Positions 1-12,180 of a stretch of 64,000 nt of DNA are shown here, piece after piece; position 1 is the stretch's first letter, and every line of letters begins with the position of its first letter. The notes under the pieces were generated by a model. It searched no databases. It saw only the letters and a list, made by a program, of their open reading frames with translations, and was not told where the DNA came from. This DNA comes from Fasciola hepatica (lineage: Eukaryota; Platyhelminthes; Trematoda; Plagiorchiida; Fasciolidae). The stretch covers positions 26,323,001 through 26,387,000 of the forward strand of contig CANUEZ040000024.1 of the NCBI GenBank assembly GCA_948099385.1, read 5' to 3'. The translations under genes and the position numbers were made by a program.

Positions 1-1461
1 GGCTACGCATTGCTCAAACGTTCCTTACAGGGGTCACTATTCCCACAGCAACTGCTTCTGAACGTACTGGTTTACTGGCAGACCGCGACGATGAACAAAT
101 AACGCCGGGTTTGGTACTCACCTCGGGTAGTGCTACTTTCGCCTGGTGCAACAATTGATGGTGTCTGCCCACGCAGCCCTCGTAACCACATCTGTTCCTT
201 GTTCTAAAAGCTTCCGCCCGGTGCTTGGAGTTGAGACAAATAAACCACGCTCCTGCCATCCCCTCCACTCCCCGCGGTTCGTCTATTGTGGTGTTGCCGA
301 ACTTGGGGCATTCTGGTAGCCCATGGCTAGCATCACAGGACCTGCAACTTGGTAGCGCCATGGCTTCGCGTGAAATGGCGTGTGCATTGGTCCAAGGCCA
401 ATATTTCGGGTGTTCCCGAGCAGTGGTTTGAACCTGGCTAGTACTAGACTTGTTTGCTCGGTTTCTGTCCCGGACAAGTCGGCCAAATCTGCTGTCGGCT
501 ATCTTGGTTTGCCTGTCCAAATATTCGGTCAGGTCTCCGAAGTTAGCCTCCAGGTCGCTTCGGCTTATCCGTTCCGCTTCTTCCGCCCACCGACCTTGTA
601 GTTCGGGAGAGAGGTGACGGACTATGCCTTCCAAAGTATGCATTGCGTCTGGGTCAGCCTCGTAACGGTAATGGTCCAGGGCTATTGGGCAGTTCTGCTT
701 CTTGATCACCAGGTCGGCCATTGTGTAGGCATCGCCCTTGGTTTGTTTTGCTTCTACCATCACGCCCTCTATTAGGTTACGGGCTACTTTGAAAGGTTGG
801 CCAAACAGGTCCCTTATAATCTTCCTTGCTCTTGTATAGCTTTGTTCCGGGTCGAGCATGTCACACCCACCGATAGCTTCTCTTGCTCGGCCCCGACAGC
901 AGTGAGTCAGGTAAAGAAGCCTTTGCCCGGGGTCGGTTATGTTATTTCCGACGAACTTCTCGAACAGCTTGACAAACTTGCAGTATTGTTCGGCTCGTCC
1001 GTCGAAAACCGTCAGTTCTACCCTTTGCAAATCGATCGTTGGTGTTTTATAGTCGGCGACCAGAGTGGGGTTTTCTATTTTATTGCACCCTGATCTATCG
1101 GAAGTGTCGTAGTCGCTGGTCTCGTGCTCTCACTCTTTCCGTGTACACTTCTTTTCTGCTTCCTGTGCCTGTAGTCTAGCCAATAGTAACTGTTGTTCTA
1201 GGTCTAGTATTCTCATCCTATATAAATCAACACGCTTACGATCCATATTGCTGTCATTAACACATGAACTAGCAGTGACAGAACTAGGCTATCTTACATT
1301 AACTAAAATTCAAAGGTACCCAAGACCTCCCCAGAGACTTGCCGTGTTACTTCCTGTCCGGATTCCGGTGTTTTCGTTCCCTTTCCCGGCATTTTGCGTG
1401 TTTTTCTCGCTCCAAATTGATCTATTGAATATTATAACGAACGTTTCAGCAATGCGTAGCC
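1..1461. repeat. Short inverted repeat flanking the Gag relic
   Basis: The first 23 bases of the window are the reverse complement of 1439-1461 with one mismatch. The arm on the right runs into the start of the 1.65-kb repeated unit. An inverted copy of that unit may therefore continue to the left, outside the window. Confidence 0.55.
14..1246 (-). pseudogene. BEL/Pao-like retrotransposon Gag, broken
   Basis: Read on the - strand, the frame opens at the ATG whose first base is 1246, with a basic, Leu/Gln-rich, probably coiled-coil start, and meets an in-frame TGA near 1130. It then stays open to the TGA at 14-16. The open part carries a Gag-like segment (a V-x-L-x-V-F-D-G start followed by aromatic and helical blocks, as in DUF1759 Gag regions). 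Further on is a Cys/His cluster (CRSC...H...C...F), the zinc-knuckle-like pattern of BEL/Pao Gag. In the family, Gag packages the element RNA and Pol follows. No protease or reverse transcriptase is visible, because the frame ends at the window edge. The premature TGA and missing Pol mark it as a relic. Family assignment is inferred from the pattern, not a search. Confidence 0.6.
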
Positions 1462-3105
1462 AAATTCGCAAAGGATCCCGAAATCAAAAGGCGTTTATCC
1501 GCGATATTCTACGGTACTTGATTATTGAACGAACAATGACTCCAAAAAGATACAAACCTCAATAATGAGATCACAAGGACTCAACAACGAGAAACCGAAT
1601 AGCAGCGTGTGAGCAAACAGCACGTGCGTCACGCAGGTCCTGAACAAGGATGTGCCAAAGTAGCGCTCTGGGCGCGAACAGACAACAATTGGCCCATAGA
1701 AACAACCAGTTCGTAACGACAAGTCAATAGTGTAGGCAAATGAGTGATGCTAAGAAAAACACTGGACCGCAAAGGTTTTAGGGGATTTTCCACGACCGGT
1801 CGTTACAGGGAGCCGTTCAACGGACGTTATCCGTAATCACTTCAGGGAGGTGTTCCGTGAAGTGTCACGAGACAGATTTCACACTAAGTTGAGATGTTCG
1901 TCAGTGGTAGAACAGTTGATCAAGTGTATAGATGACGCCCAGAAGTTAGGGTCCTTCACTGTGTAACTTGCCTTCTCCTTGTCTGAAAGGTATGAGGCCT
2001 GCAGTGGAGTACCAAAAGGCTCGGTCTCAAGCCCTCCTCCAGTTCCGGAGCTCGTGAACGACCAGCTAAAAGAACTGAAGTCTCTCTGTCTGACCTATCC
2101 CACAGTGGATAACTTACCACTAAACCCGGACTTGAATAATATGACGTTGTGATCCAACGTGTGGGCTTTCCCAGGCAGTGTCCCGAAGAGTGCTCAGCTG
2201 CAGCTAGGGTTTTTGAGGCTCAACTGGAACCCACTTTCTTCAATGGGCATCATTTCCAGTGTCCATCGGTGAAGTCGACCTGAGGATGGTGGTGTGCTCC
2301 ACGCTCAAAATCCGCAATCATGTAGACAAGTTGTGGGCCTCATTGTGTAGCATCTGTGGTGTTGACAATCAGGTGCCAGGGAAGTCACCCTGTGGGGCTC
2401 GTGGGCCATTCTATAACCCACACTTACCTCTTCGACTAGGGTATAGCGAAGCTGCTAAATCCCCGGCTCCAAATCCAAACATGCCAAGCTTAAAAAGACG
2501 CAGCGGTAGGCCGGCCACGTCCTCACTGGATCACATGGGATCAGTTGCTGGATACTGTTCAATTTGACGGAGCTTTTTCCGGAAGCTTATAAGATTGAGC
2601 AACTTGATATGTATTCGACGAAGTGTGGGGGGCGCAGTGGCCCTCGGATGGCAGGCGGAATTAACCTTTCATGAACTACGGCCCAAGGGAGCGCGCCCAG
2701 TGACACTCACGAACCTGCCGTTGACTGTTTAGCTGCTGGTCTACGGCCTTTCCATAGGGGCAACCAGTACGTGGAAACCACTGATGGGTGGCGTGGTAGA
2801 AGTGGCGCATTACAAATCGTTCAAGAAGGAGCTGGATGCAAGCATGAGGCAGCTTTCACGTGAATGTGTATCCGGAGGGCATAGATAAGGGAGTATGGCG
2901 GAGGGGGCAATAAGGGATGTCCCACCGCCAATAGCTACGAAATCTTGAAGCTTTGGTATGAAGCAACAGAAGAAGCATGTCTCAGCTAACCAAGGATACT
3001 CAACCGTATCAAAGTTGACGCCAAAATCTGGGGCGTATAACCACGTTCGAAGATTTATGTCCAAAGAATGAGCAGTAGACCTGACCACAAAGCCCGGACC
3101 TCGAA
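1453..3105 (+). repeat. 1.65-kb direct repeat, copy 1
   Basis: This stretch recurs at 6178-7829 in the same orientation with only about a dozen scattered single-base changes. Both copies carry the same 102-codon open frame (2259-2567 and 6986-7294), which I do not recognise. There are no TG...CA ends and no primer-binding site, so it does not look like an LTR. A tandem duplication of a roughly 4.7-kb unit with the second copy incomplete fits better. No gene is recognised inside. Confidence 0.85.
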
Positions 3106-3539
3106 TTGACTTTTGCCGGGGGAAGGGGCAGATTTGACAGCAACAGTTCCATTCAGAGCTGCATTCAGACTCTGCAAGTTTCAAGAATACAAAAAACGCT
3201 GAACCTGAATTTCGTTCATATTTTACGACAGGAAAGCAAGGTTTTTAGGCTGTCCTACCTTCCAAAATAGGGACCCGTTCGACTCCACAAGGACCGCCCT
3301 CCAGAGAAAAGATAAACACGCGTTAAGCCTGTGCGGAGATTCAAACAGAAAAACAGAAGGTTGAAATGGACTTCCGTAAGCGGGATTCTTGTGTGGTGCG
3401 GAGAGTATGAAGGCACGTAGGCCTTCGCTACCGTCTGTGATCTCTCTCAGCAGGCAGCAGTAAAAGAATTTTGAGTAGTGGATAGCGAGCAGCATCCGGA
3501 AACCTCTTACAGACCAGCATGCGTGAATAACCCAACAAA

Positions 3540-5345
3540 GGGGACAAACTGGAGACCTCATCACTGGCCAAAACCCCGTCCATCGTCGCTCTGACTGAGA
3601 CAGGGTTGACAGACTATATTCAGCGCGCAGACGTCACGTGTCTCGAGTCTGTACTGTTTCTTGTACATCGAAATGTACCAGACGAGGAGATGTTGTCAAA
3701 TATGTGGAGAATAGGGTACCAGTGTGATGAAGTGTACATACTACTTACCGACTAAACAAGTAGCTTAACACTAAGAACGCATCTGTGGATAGTGGTGGAT
3801 TACAAACGAATGCGGCTGTCGGAGGAAGAAGTGCAATAAGGTAGAAGACACTTTAACCAAACGATAGCATTCTGTGACCAGAAAACAACTGCCTTCAGGT
3901 GCACTGGACTACCGCATTGCAAACAAGCACTGAAGCTCTGTTGGACTAATTTTGATAATTTCTACATGAGCGACTTCCATCGAGCGACCTATTGGTCCGG
4001 CAACCCTTCTGAACTATAACACCAGTACACCTAACTGATACACAAATAGGTTACCATGGGTATGCGGTGGCACTGTGAAGCAGCATGAATCCCATCAGCA
4101 CTGGTCACTTGGCACTTGGGACCATCCTTTGGAAGCAGGCGGCCGAAGTGTAGAGTATTCTGGATTCAGCCCTTCGATGGGCGAGGGCTGGCCGTCGTCT
4201 GGTTCTGGGCTATTCCAATGCTCCGAATATTGTAAGGCCTCAAATATGTGAGCCGCTTCCATGGACGGATCTTCCGGCCGTTCACACGAAACAGCGCGTG
4301 ACCACACCTTTCATCAGGATGCGCAAGAAAAGACAGGGATTCAGGTGGGCCAAGCATCTCTCCTTGACCCACTGTTCTGCTCACGGACTTCTGACTTGAA
4401 CGAAATCGATCTTCCACCGCCGCTAAGTCCCAATGGCTATGCAAGACTAGTCGGCCATTGAGAGAAGGTGCATTTGCTCATCACAAACTTTAGCGAAGAC
4501 TGAACTATGACGAGCCTTCTTCGTTCAAGTGAGAGAAGCTATTTCCGCCCTACTGTGGGATCTGTTCATTGTGGACAAAGTGGACAAAACGTAAAATTCC
4601 TTCAAATATGAAGTAACTGCATCGACTGGTTTGCTTACACCTTGGTACAGGCCACAAAGTCATGAAAAGAGGTCCCCCTGGTTGCAGCGGGAAGTACTAT
4701 GTCGAGGCCGAGCCTGAAAATGTATTCGATCCTCGGCCGAGGGATACGACAGGTTTAAACAAATTCGAAACTGGTGTTAGACTCTGAAGAATAAGAAAAG
4801 ACGCGGGTATTAAGAGCCACTTGCGGGTGATTACTTCCCGGCCCTGAAAAAGATGTCAAAAATGGGACTGAGCACAAGTCTTACCCAGCCATCCTAAAAC
4901 TGCTACTTGATGGAGATATGGCGGACTGCTGGCACGACGAAGTAGTATTGCAGGCATGCCACTGTACTGACTCTGGTGCCCCGATGAGGTCTTTCTTACT
5001 TCAGCCCCTTTTCCAGAGCATAGTAACCAAGACGTTGGGGTCTTTTGCGACGGAAGAAGTTATCCGTAGTCCGTAAGGTCTCTAACTAAGTACACTTTCT
5101 GGTTTGAAAGAGATTCTTCGAGTATCCCTACGGAGATTCACTGGAGTCATCTCACTCTCGATCCCAAGAACGTCTACCAACTCGATGAAAAAATGCAAAC
5201 GACACTCCGAATGGAAAATTCACTTTTACTCCGATATTTAAGGACGGCAAAACGGCGGAAGCTGCGAACTACTCTTAGGTCAGCCTTAGGTGTGTATCTG
5301 GGAAGGTGACAAAACGATCATCCTTAGTAAAGCTGTATGAAAGCA
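3540..5345 (+). mobile_element. Decayed CR1-like LINE (ORF2 traces)
   Basis: Frames are shattered, but two landmarks match ORF2 of the better copy at 19511-21979. Near 3575-3640 the reading SIVALTETGLTDY corresponds to that copy's VVALTETWIKPYTD in the endonuclease. Near 5225-5330 the reading PIFKDGKTAEAANYS corresponds to its GIYKSGPRQKAENYRPVSL at the start of the reverse transcriptase. The order and spacing are right for one + strand element. Between them only weak traces remain. It sits between the two 1.65-kb direct repeats. Confidence 0.55.
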
Positions 5346-5708
5346 TGGAAAACCAGGATCCTTGGGGTAAAACTGCACCAAAATCGCTCTAAAACCGATC
5401 CGTTGCGCCGATTTTTGAGTGGTTTGCACTATCACAATAATCACTATTCAAGCGGCCTCTGGGCCGTTTCCCAATGGTTTCCTAACGGTTTGTACCAGCC
5501 ATGCGAAGGGAGTGATACACTTTAATAATTACTGTCACACACCCCAAACTACGCCTTCTGAACTACGAACTCAGAATAGTTAGCCTTATGTCACCCATTT
5601 TACTCCGCGTGAAAAGAAACTACCTGTGACTTGGCAATAAAGGGCATTTCAATGCATTCAAACTTGCATACTGAAATAAAACGCTCATCATAAAATGTGA
5701 TGTGCTTC

Positions 5709-5896
5709 ATGGTAGAATGTTATTGCTCAATAACACAGCGTAGTCCAAATCGTTGGTAGGATGTCGACGGTTCGGTCACCACGGGTAACCTTTTTCAAGA
5801 CTGGTTTTACAACGGAATGAAACAGGTGACCGGAACGTCGACAACCTACCAACGATTTTGACTACACCGTGTTACTGAGCAATAAAATTCAACCAT
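5709..5896. mobile_element. Foldback/MITE-like inverted repeat
   Basis: Arms of about 72 bp (5709-5780 and 5825-5896) are reverse complements with scattered mismatches, around a 44-bp spacer. The total of about 190 bp and lack of coding capacity fit a MITE or foldback relic. I could not define a target-site duplication. Confidence 0.55.
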
Positions 5897-6177
5897 AACA
5901 CCTCAAATGGCGCATCGATGTTTCGATACACCCCGAACCGATCTTGGTCCCAAAACATTACTGCTGTACTTCAGTCCACGATTACTTTTGGCAGCTAAAC
6001 AAGTCCATCGGTAACCGCCTAGAAACCAATAATGGAAGCGGGCCGTTTGCCACAGGGGAGCCCTTCGACCACCTGTGATAAGGTTTCCGAGAGGGCTGAT
6101 TTAACCCCTCCAGAGTTTGATATGCGAGTGAACATCGGGCACAGGCTGGAGCAGGGGGTGTAATACACGCTTGAGCG

Positions 6178-7829
6178 ATGCGCAGCCAAATTCGCAAAGG
6201 ATCCCGAAATCAAAAGGCGTTTATCCGCGATATTCTACGGTACTTGATTATTGAACGAACAATGACTCCAAAAAGATACAAACTTCAATAATGAGATCAC
6301 AAGGACTCAACAACGAGAAACCGAATAGCAGCGTGTGAGCAAACAGCACGTGCGTCACGCAGGTCCTGAACAAGGATGTGCCAAAGTAGCGCTCTGGGCG
6401 CGAACAGACAACAATTGGCCCATAGAAACAACCAGTTCGTAAAGACAGGTCAATAGTGTAGGCAAATGAGTGATGCTAAGAAAAACACTGGACCGCAAAG
6501 GTTTTAGGGGGATTTTCCACGACCGGTCGTTACAGGGTGCCGTTCAACGGACGTTATCCGTAATCACTTCAGGGAGATGTTCCGTGAAGTGTCACGAGAC
6601 AGATTTCACACTAAGTTGAGATGTTCGTCAGTGGTAGAACAGTTGATCAAGTGTATAGATGACGCCCAGAAGTTAGGGTCCTTCACTGTGTAACTTGCCT
6701 TCTCCTTGTCTGAAAGGTATGAGGCCTGCAGTGGAGTACCAAAAGGCTCGGTCTCAAGCCCTCCTCCAGTTCCGGAGCTCGTGAACGACCAGCTAAAAGA
6801 ACTGAAGTCTCTCTGTCTGACCTATCCCACAGTGGATAACTTACCACTAAACCCGGACTTGAATAATATGACGTTGTGATCCAACGTGTGGGCTTTCCCA
6901 GGCAGTGTCCCGAAGAGTGCTCAGCTGCAGCTAGGGTTTTTGAGGCTCAACTGGAACCCACTTTCTTCAATGGGCATCATTTCCAGTGTCCATCGATGAA
7001 GTCGACCTGAGGATGGTGGTGTGCTCCACGCTCAAAATCCGCAATCATGTAGACAAGTTGTGGGCCTCATTGTGTAGCATCTGTGGTGTTGACAATCAGG
7101 TGCCAGGGAAGTCACCCTGTGGGGCTCGTGGGCCATTCTATAACCCACACTTACCTCTTCGACTAGGGTATAGCGAAGCTGCTAAATCCCCGGCTCCAAA
7201 TCCAAACATGCCAAGCTTAAAAAGACGCAGCGGTAGGCCGGCCACGTCCTCACTGGATCACATGGGATCAGTTGCTGGATACTGTTCAATTTGACGGAGC
7301 TTTTTCCGGAAGCTTATAAGATTGAGCAACTTGATATGTATTCGACGAAGTGTGGGGGGCGCAGTGGCCCTCGGATGGCAGGCGGAATTAACCTTTCATG
7401 AACTACGGCCCAAGGGGGCGCGCCCAGTGACACTCACGAACCTGCCGTTGACTGTTTAGCTGCTGGTCTACGGCCTTTCCATAGGGGCAACCAGTACGTG
7501 GAAACCACTGATGGGTGGCGTGGTAGAAGTGGCGCATTACAAATCGTTCAAGAAGGAGCTGGATGCAAGCATGAGGCAGCTTTCACGTGAATGTGTATCC
7601 GGAGGGCATAGATAAGGGAGTATGGCGGAGGGGGCAATAAGGGATGTCCCACCGCCAATAGCTACGAAATCTTGAAGCTTTGGTATGAAGCAACAGAAGA
7701 AGCATGTCTCAGCCAACCAAGGATACTCAACCGTATCAAAGTTGACGCCAAAATCTAGGGCGTATAACCACGTTCGAAGATTTATGTCCAAAGAATGAGC
7801 AGTAGACCTGACCTCAGAGCCCGGACCAA
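6178..7829 (+). repeat. 1.65-kb direct repeat, copy 2
   Basis: This is the second copy of 1453-3105, about 99% identical by eye. Similarity stops abruptly after a shared CCCGGACC near 7829, where unrelated sequence begins. See copy 1. Confidence 0.85.
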
Positions 7830-8640
7830 TCATATTCGGCCATGCAAGGAGCTGAGTCGGATTCCCAAGCCCATCCTTATCGATTTTGAAACCTACCTAT
7901 GCACTTACCAAGCTCCAGCCCAGCGAGTTTTTCTTCTGTGTCTTTGCAGTTCGTCCACGAGCAAATCCTACTGGAGAAAACTGCGCTAGTCATACTGCAG
8001 TCACCAGGCCAGTCGATAATGCGTACCTTCAATGATCCTGTGAGTTACAGCACGGTTCAGTTTTTTGAAAAGCTCTAACCTGCTGACTTTTTTTGCCCTG
8101 GTATTGAAATAAAAACAGAAATTTCGTTAAACTACGCACTGTGGTATTTACTAGGCTGTGCCCCGCATTCGAGGATATCTTCTCACGACAGATTCAATTT
8201 CGTTGAAATAATATTGTTTTCTGTAAGCTTTTTTTCAGTGAGCTTGGTAATTTTATTCATTCGCCCAAATGCCTTCACTGCCTGAGATACTAAGGCCCTA
8301 AGTATTTTAGTGTGTACCGTTGACATTTTTTTCTGGCTTGAACACTTTCGTCCATTTGAAAGCGTGGCGAACATTTTCCGCGGAAATTTATATGGAGCGA
8401 ATAGCCGCAATCAGCATGTTGAGTCGGGTACACTGTGGGATATACGCAATTATTGGCCTCACAAGCGCTGTTCTGCCTCTAAAAAGAAGAGCTGTGTGCC
8501 GAGCAAGGACCAAAACTCTTTGACATTAATGGGCGTTTGCTGCGCGGCTCTGGAGTAGGAATGCTGCTGTACACTACAAGAACCACTCGCCATGAAAAAT
8601 GAGCCTCTACAAGAAGTCTAATGAAGGGGCTGTCAAAAGA
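7830..8640. other. No recognisable gene
   Basis: AT-rich spacer with stop codons in all frames. I see no domain, RNA gene or repeat unit here. Confidence 0.5.
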
Positions 8641-9650
8641 TCCAGCACTAGAAACAAGCTCAATGGCTTGGGCAAAAAACCAGCAAATGCGGAGAAGCAA
8701 GCCGTGTAGCATCAAGGCACAAAAAGCAGGGAAGATGCAGTGCTGGGGGCACTAAAACAGAGAACAGAAAGACCAGGAAATGAGATCAAGAAATAAGGGC
8801 CATCAGCGGAGGAGTTTTTGGAAAACAAGGGACTTCTGCAGAATAGTGCGTAATCGATGATCGAACAGGAGCGCATCAGAAGAGAAGCCGATAATGGGCA
8901 GGTGAATAATGCGCCGAGAATGACGGGACTACCCACCAACCAAAGCATTAAGGCCCCTGCGTATCGTCTTTACCGGTGCATACAGAGGGCAGCTATTGCT
9001 AGACCAGGAATCAATTGTCGAGCACTTCACAGAGGGGTGCATGCGGGCCATGCTAAAAGCCCCTCAGTTAAAAAAACTGCGCATGCAAGACAGCCGCACT
9101 CATGGAAAACGGATTTCTCTCAGCCCATTTTGTTGATGGTGAGATCAGAAGACACAGTTATCGGAAAGTCTACGCCGAAGACCGCGCTCATTATTGATGG
9201 CCAAACTGGGAAGCACATGCCTAACGTGACGGGTGAGAAAAGCCGGGCGTCCGAGAAGTGGTTGTAAAAGTACCGACAAAGGGTTTAAGGCAGGTAGATT
9301 TTCAGGTACTGCGCGTCCCCAAGCGTGGTGGTTTGACCAAGGTAGAAGCTCAAATGGTGACGATTTCACTCCAGTTCAGATACAACGCGAGCTAGCTTCT
9401 ACGATGGGAGAAGTTTATTTACGCTAGGTCGGCTGGTTACCAGATGTCGATCGGTCGCCACCTGTGTTGCCGATCGATCAGACATTGGGGAAGAGCGATC
9501 ACTGAGTCATGTAGGCGGCGTTAGCTGTGAGGCACAATAAACGAGGACCCAGGTTGGTTGGGAACTATGCTAGAGTAGACAAGAGTCAACCAGGGCTAAC
9601 GGCCTGAAGTAATTGTTTGTACCTTGAATCAGGAGCCATCTGTGGAGGAA
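8640..9650 (+). mobile_element. Decayed CR1-like LINE (ORF1 into ORF2)
   Basis: The frame at 8857-9267 aligns by eye with ORF1 of the element at 18.1-19.5 kb. Shared landmarks are IRREADNG...RMTGLPTN (compare IRKEENRR...RMAGLPPT) and IGKSTPKTA (compare LGKSTPKAQ). Near 9480 the reading LGKSDH matches the end of that element's endonuclease (LGKSDHVVLRV). Several hundred bases between these landmarks are deleted relative to copy C. Frameshifts and stops are frequent, so it is inactive. Confidence 0.6.
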
Positions 9651-12180
9651 GGATGGATAACAAACGATAACGGACTACTGAGCCCGATGAACGAGTTTTA
9701 TTCGTTGGCATCACAAAGAGGTGACACGACCGCTTTAATGGGGTCAGAGATGACGAGAGCTTTAGCGATAAATTGGGTGGCCAACGGCGGATTCCAAACT
9801 CAAAGGAAGATTGCTTTGTTTTTCCTAGTACACTAGACTAGGAAATGAACAAGTTTATAAACCTATCTTTACCTCAAATAAGAGGTCACATGTGGGCAAA
9901 AGCGACAGAAAATTCAGGATGACGCAAGACCAGCAAATTAGTCACCTCAGATCAAGCCAGCCACAATTATAATGGTAACATCAAGCTAATGCGATGAAAC
10001 AAATGTCGGTCTACCAACTTAAGGGTGGGACAAAACATTATTGTACGTGTTCCAGTAATGCGACAAGTCCGGAGCAATATGATGGTTCTGGATCATTTTC
10101 CACTTCCGGTGACTACACAGGCCATCAAAGTCCGTGCGGTCTAGTAGACTTCATGGTGTTAAATCAATTTATCTGTTCTTCTCGCCCACTCAAACCTAGC
10201 TTTCATTGTCTATGCCCACCCAGAATGCTTCCGGAATCTGCCCAAATTTATACTAGCCACAAGCACACGCGATTCTGTAGTTAAGTCAGCCAGTTGCTCC
10301 TTCTAAGCTATACGTGTTCCTCTTTTCCTGGATCGTTATTCGTAAGCATAATTCGAATGGGTCGGTGCATGTTCGAGGCTTTAAGTAGCAAAGGTGTGCA
10401 GGCTTTCCGAGTTCACAGGAAAAGTGGGACTAACAGAAATTTGAGTGTACGTTTGCGAGTAGGCTTACTTCCTCTAGTGTAGACGACTTGTGGAACTATT
10501 GTCTCGAATGTCAACCAATAAACTGGAGTTCAAATGGCAATACTATTACCTAAAAAAATTGATAACCAATATGTGGAGCATTTACAGCGAGTACCAGTTG
10601 GCCACTGTGAAAATGCTTATGCGTGGGGAATCGACTCTATTCATGGGCGTGCAGTGGCAAGTTCGTGTATGTATAAAAAGATCATGCATCATAGTTCTAG
10701 CGAGTTACCACGACGTGAACAACATAGGCCTTCCGTGAAGATTTAAGAGAAAGGAGGAGTAGTCTGTCGGATGCAGGTGCTTACTAGGACCGACTTAAAC
10801 GGGTATGCTTGTGCACTCCCTTTACTTTGGAACTTGAGTTTGTATATTAATATACGTCTGGCCTCATGACATCGCATGGTCCCTCGTCACTCCCAAGTAG
10901 ACCGACAAATGCACATCATGAACCGATATTCCCTTTGCATTTCCGTCCTCCACCGTCATCACTAGCCTTTCGGAACCTATAGTGACTTCTCGGACAACAC
11001 TCAAGGTCCATGAACAAAAGTGTGTTCCTCGCATATCACCAATTCATCACCAACCTTGAAGGGTCTTTCTCCGATCAAAAACCTTTGTCAGGTTCACCAT
11101 CTTGGCAAATACCCAAGAAGCCAACTATTCTTAAGCACTAGGCATACAATTCGCCCACTTGCATCTGCATAAGTAGCTACCCCGAAGACTGTCCAGGCCT
11201 TGAACTCCAAAATTTCGCCCCAGTACCGACAACTCATTCGAGGTTAGCCCGGAAGGATGGTTGATGAAAAAGACTGGCACCGCAGGAAGATTGCCTGGGA
11301 TTCTCTCTGGCTCCGTTACCATGGTGTCTGGTGTCTTGTCGTCGGCTGATTTTTGTTTGACTAGGGATTGCTTTATCCTTTACCGGACCTGATTAACCGT
11401 TTTCACACCCACATTGGTGACTGGCCCGCTGGGGATTGAAATCCCACTGGATTTTTTGTATCTGTTTCGTTGATTAAGCTGTAGTAATTAGCATTCAAAC
11501 ACCGCCTTCCGTATACTGTAGTTCTGTAGCCGACTTCATACGCATTACAAGAACATACAACTTCCCCACCTGTTCGTAACATTCGCAGCGAAGCAGCAAG
11601 AGATTCGTACGTTTCCCAGTTCCCGGAGAGTGATCTCGGTCCACCCGCAGTCTAGTCCTTCCTTCGGGTCAAATGGCTGGTCCTAGTCAACCTCCTTCTG
11701 ACAAAGTCGCTGTGGTTAGTTTTTCTGGGCAGCAACGATAGAGGAAAAATAACAAGTGGGTCAAACAAATAAGGGACAGATAATGCAATAACTCCTTGCC
11801 AAACTGGCCTGCGGGGAGCATTCGTTTTGAGCTGGGTAAGTCGGCCTCGGCCTTCTAATGCATCTCCAGAGTGTGCTCCATCGGGAGTAGCGGCCCAATG
11901 AGCTCGCAGACCCCTTCTGCTTTCTATTTATCCAAAATGGCTTCCAACATCACCAGAGCCTTCGATAACCATTTTGCGAGCTAGAAGCCGCATATTTTCA
12001 ATAATTCCGCCAAACCCAACACGTGGTTTACTGCAGTTTCAATATCGTCCAACGACACAAGATATTGAAATGGGTGGCGCAGACATATCTACCGATTCTG
12101 TCAAGGTTATAAAGGATCTCTTGTGTATAGACATGGCTGAGTTGGTCATTTCTGCCCCTGTATGTGGCATCAAGGGCCAA
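9650..12180. other. Unassigned stretch, probably old TE debris
   Basis: Short open frames occur on both strands (for example 9994-10284 + and 11131-11322 -), none with a motif I recognise. Base composition resembles the flanking LINE debris. No RNA gene or clear repeat is seen. Confidence 0.35.

Noticed and set aside
1453..7829. LTR retrotransposon with 1.65-kb LTRs
   Set aside because: The repeats lack TG...CA ends, a primer-binding site and a polypurine tract, and the interior is a decayed LINE rather than Gag-Pol.
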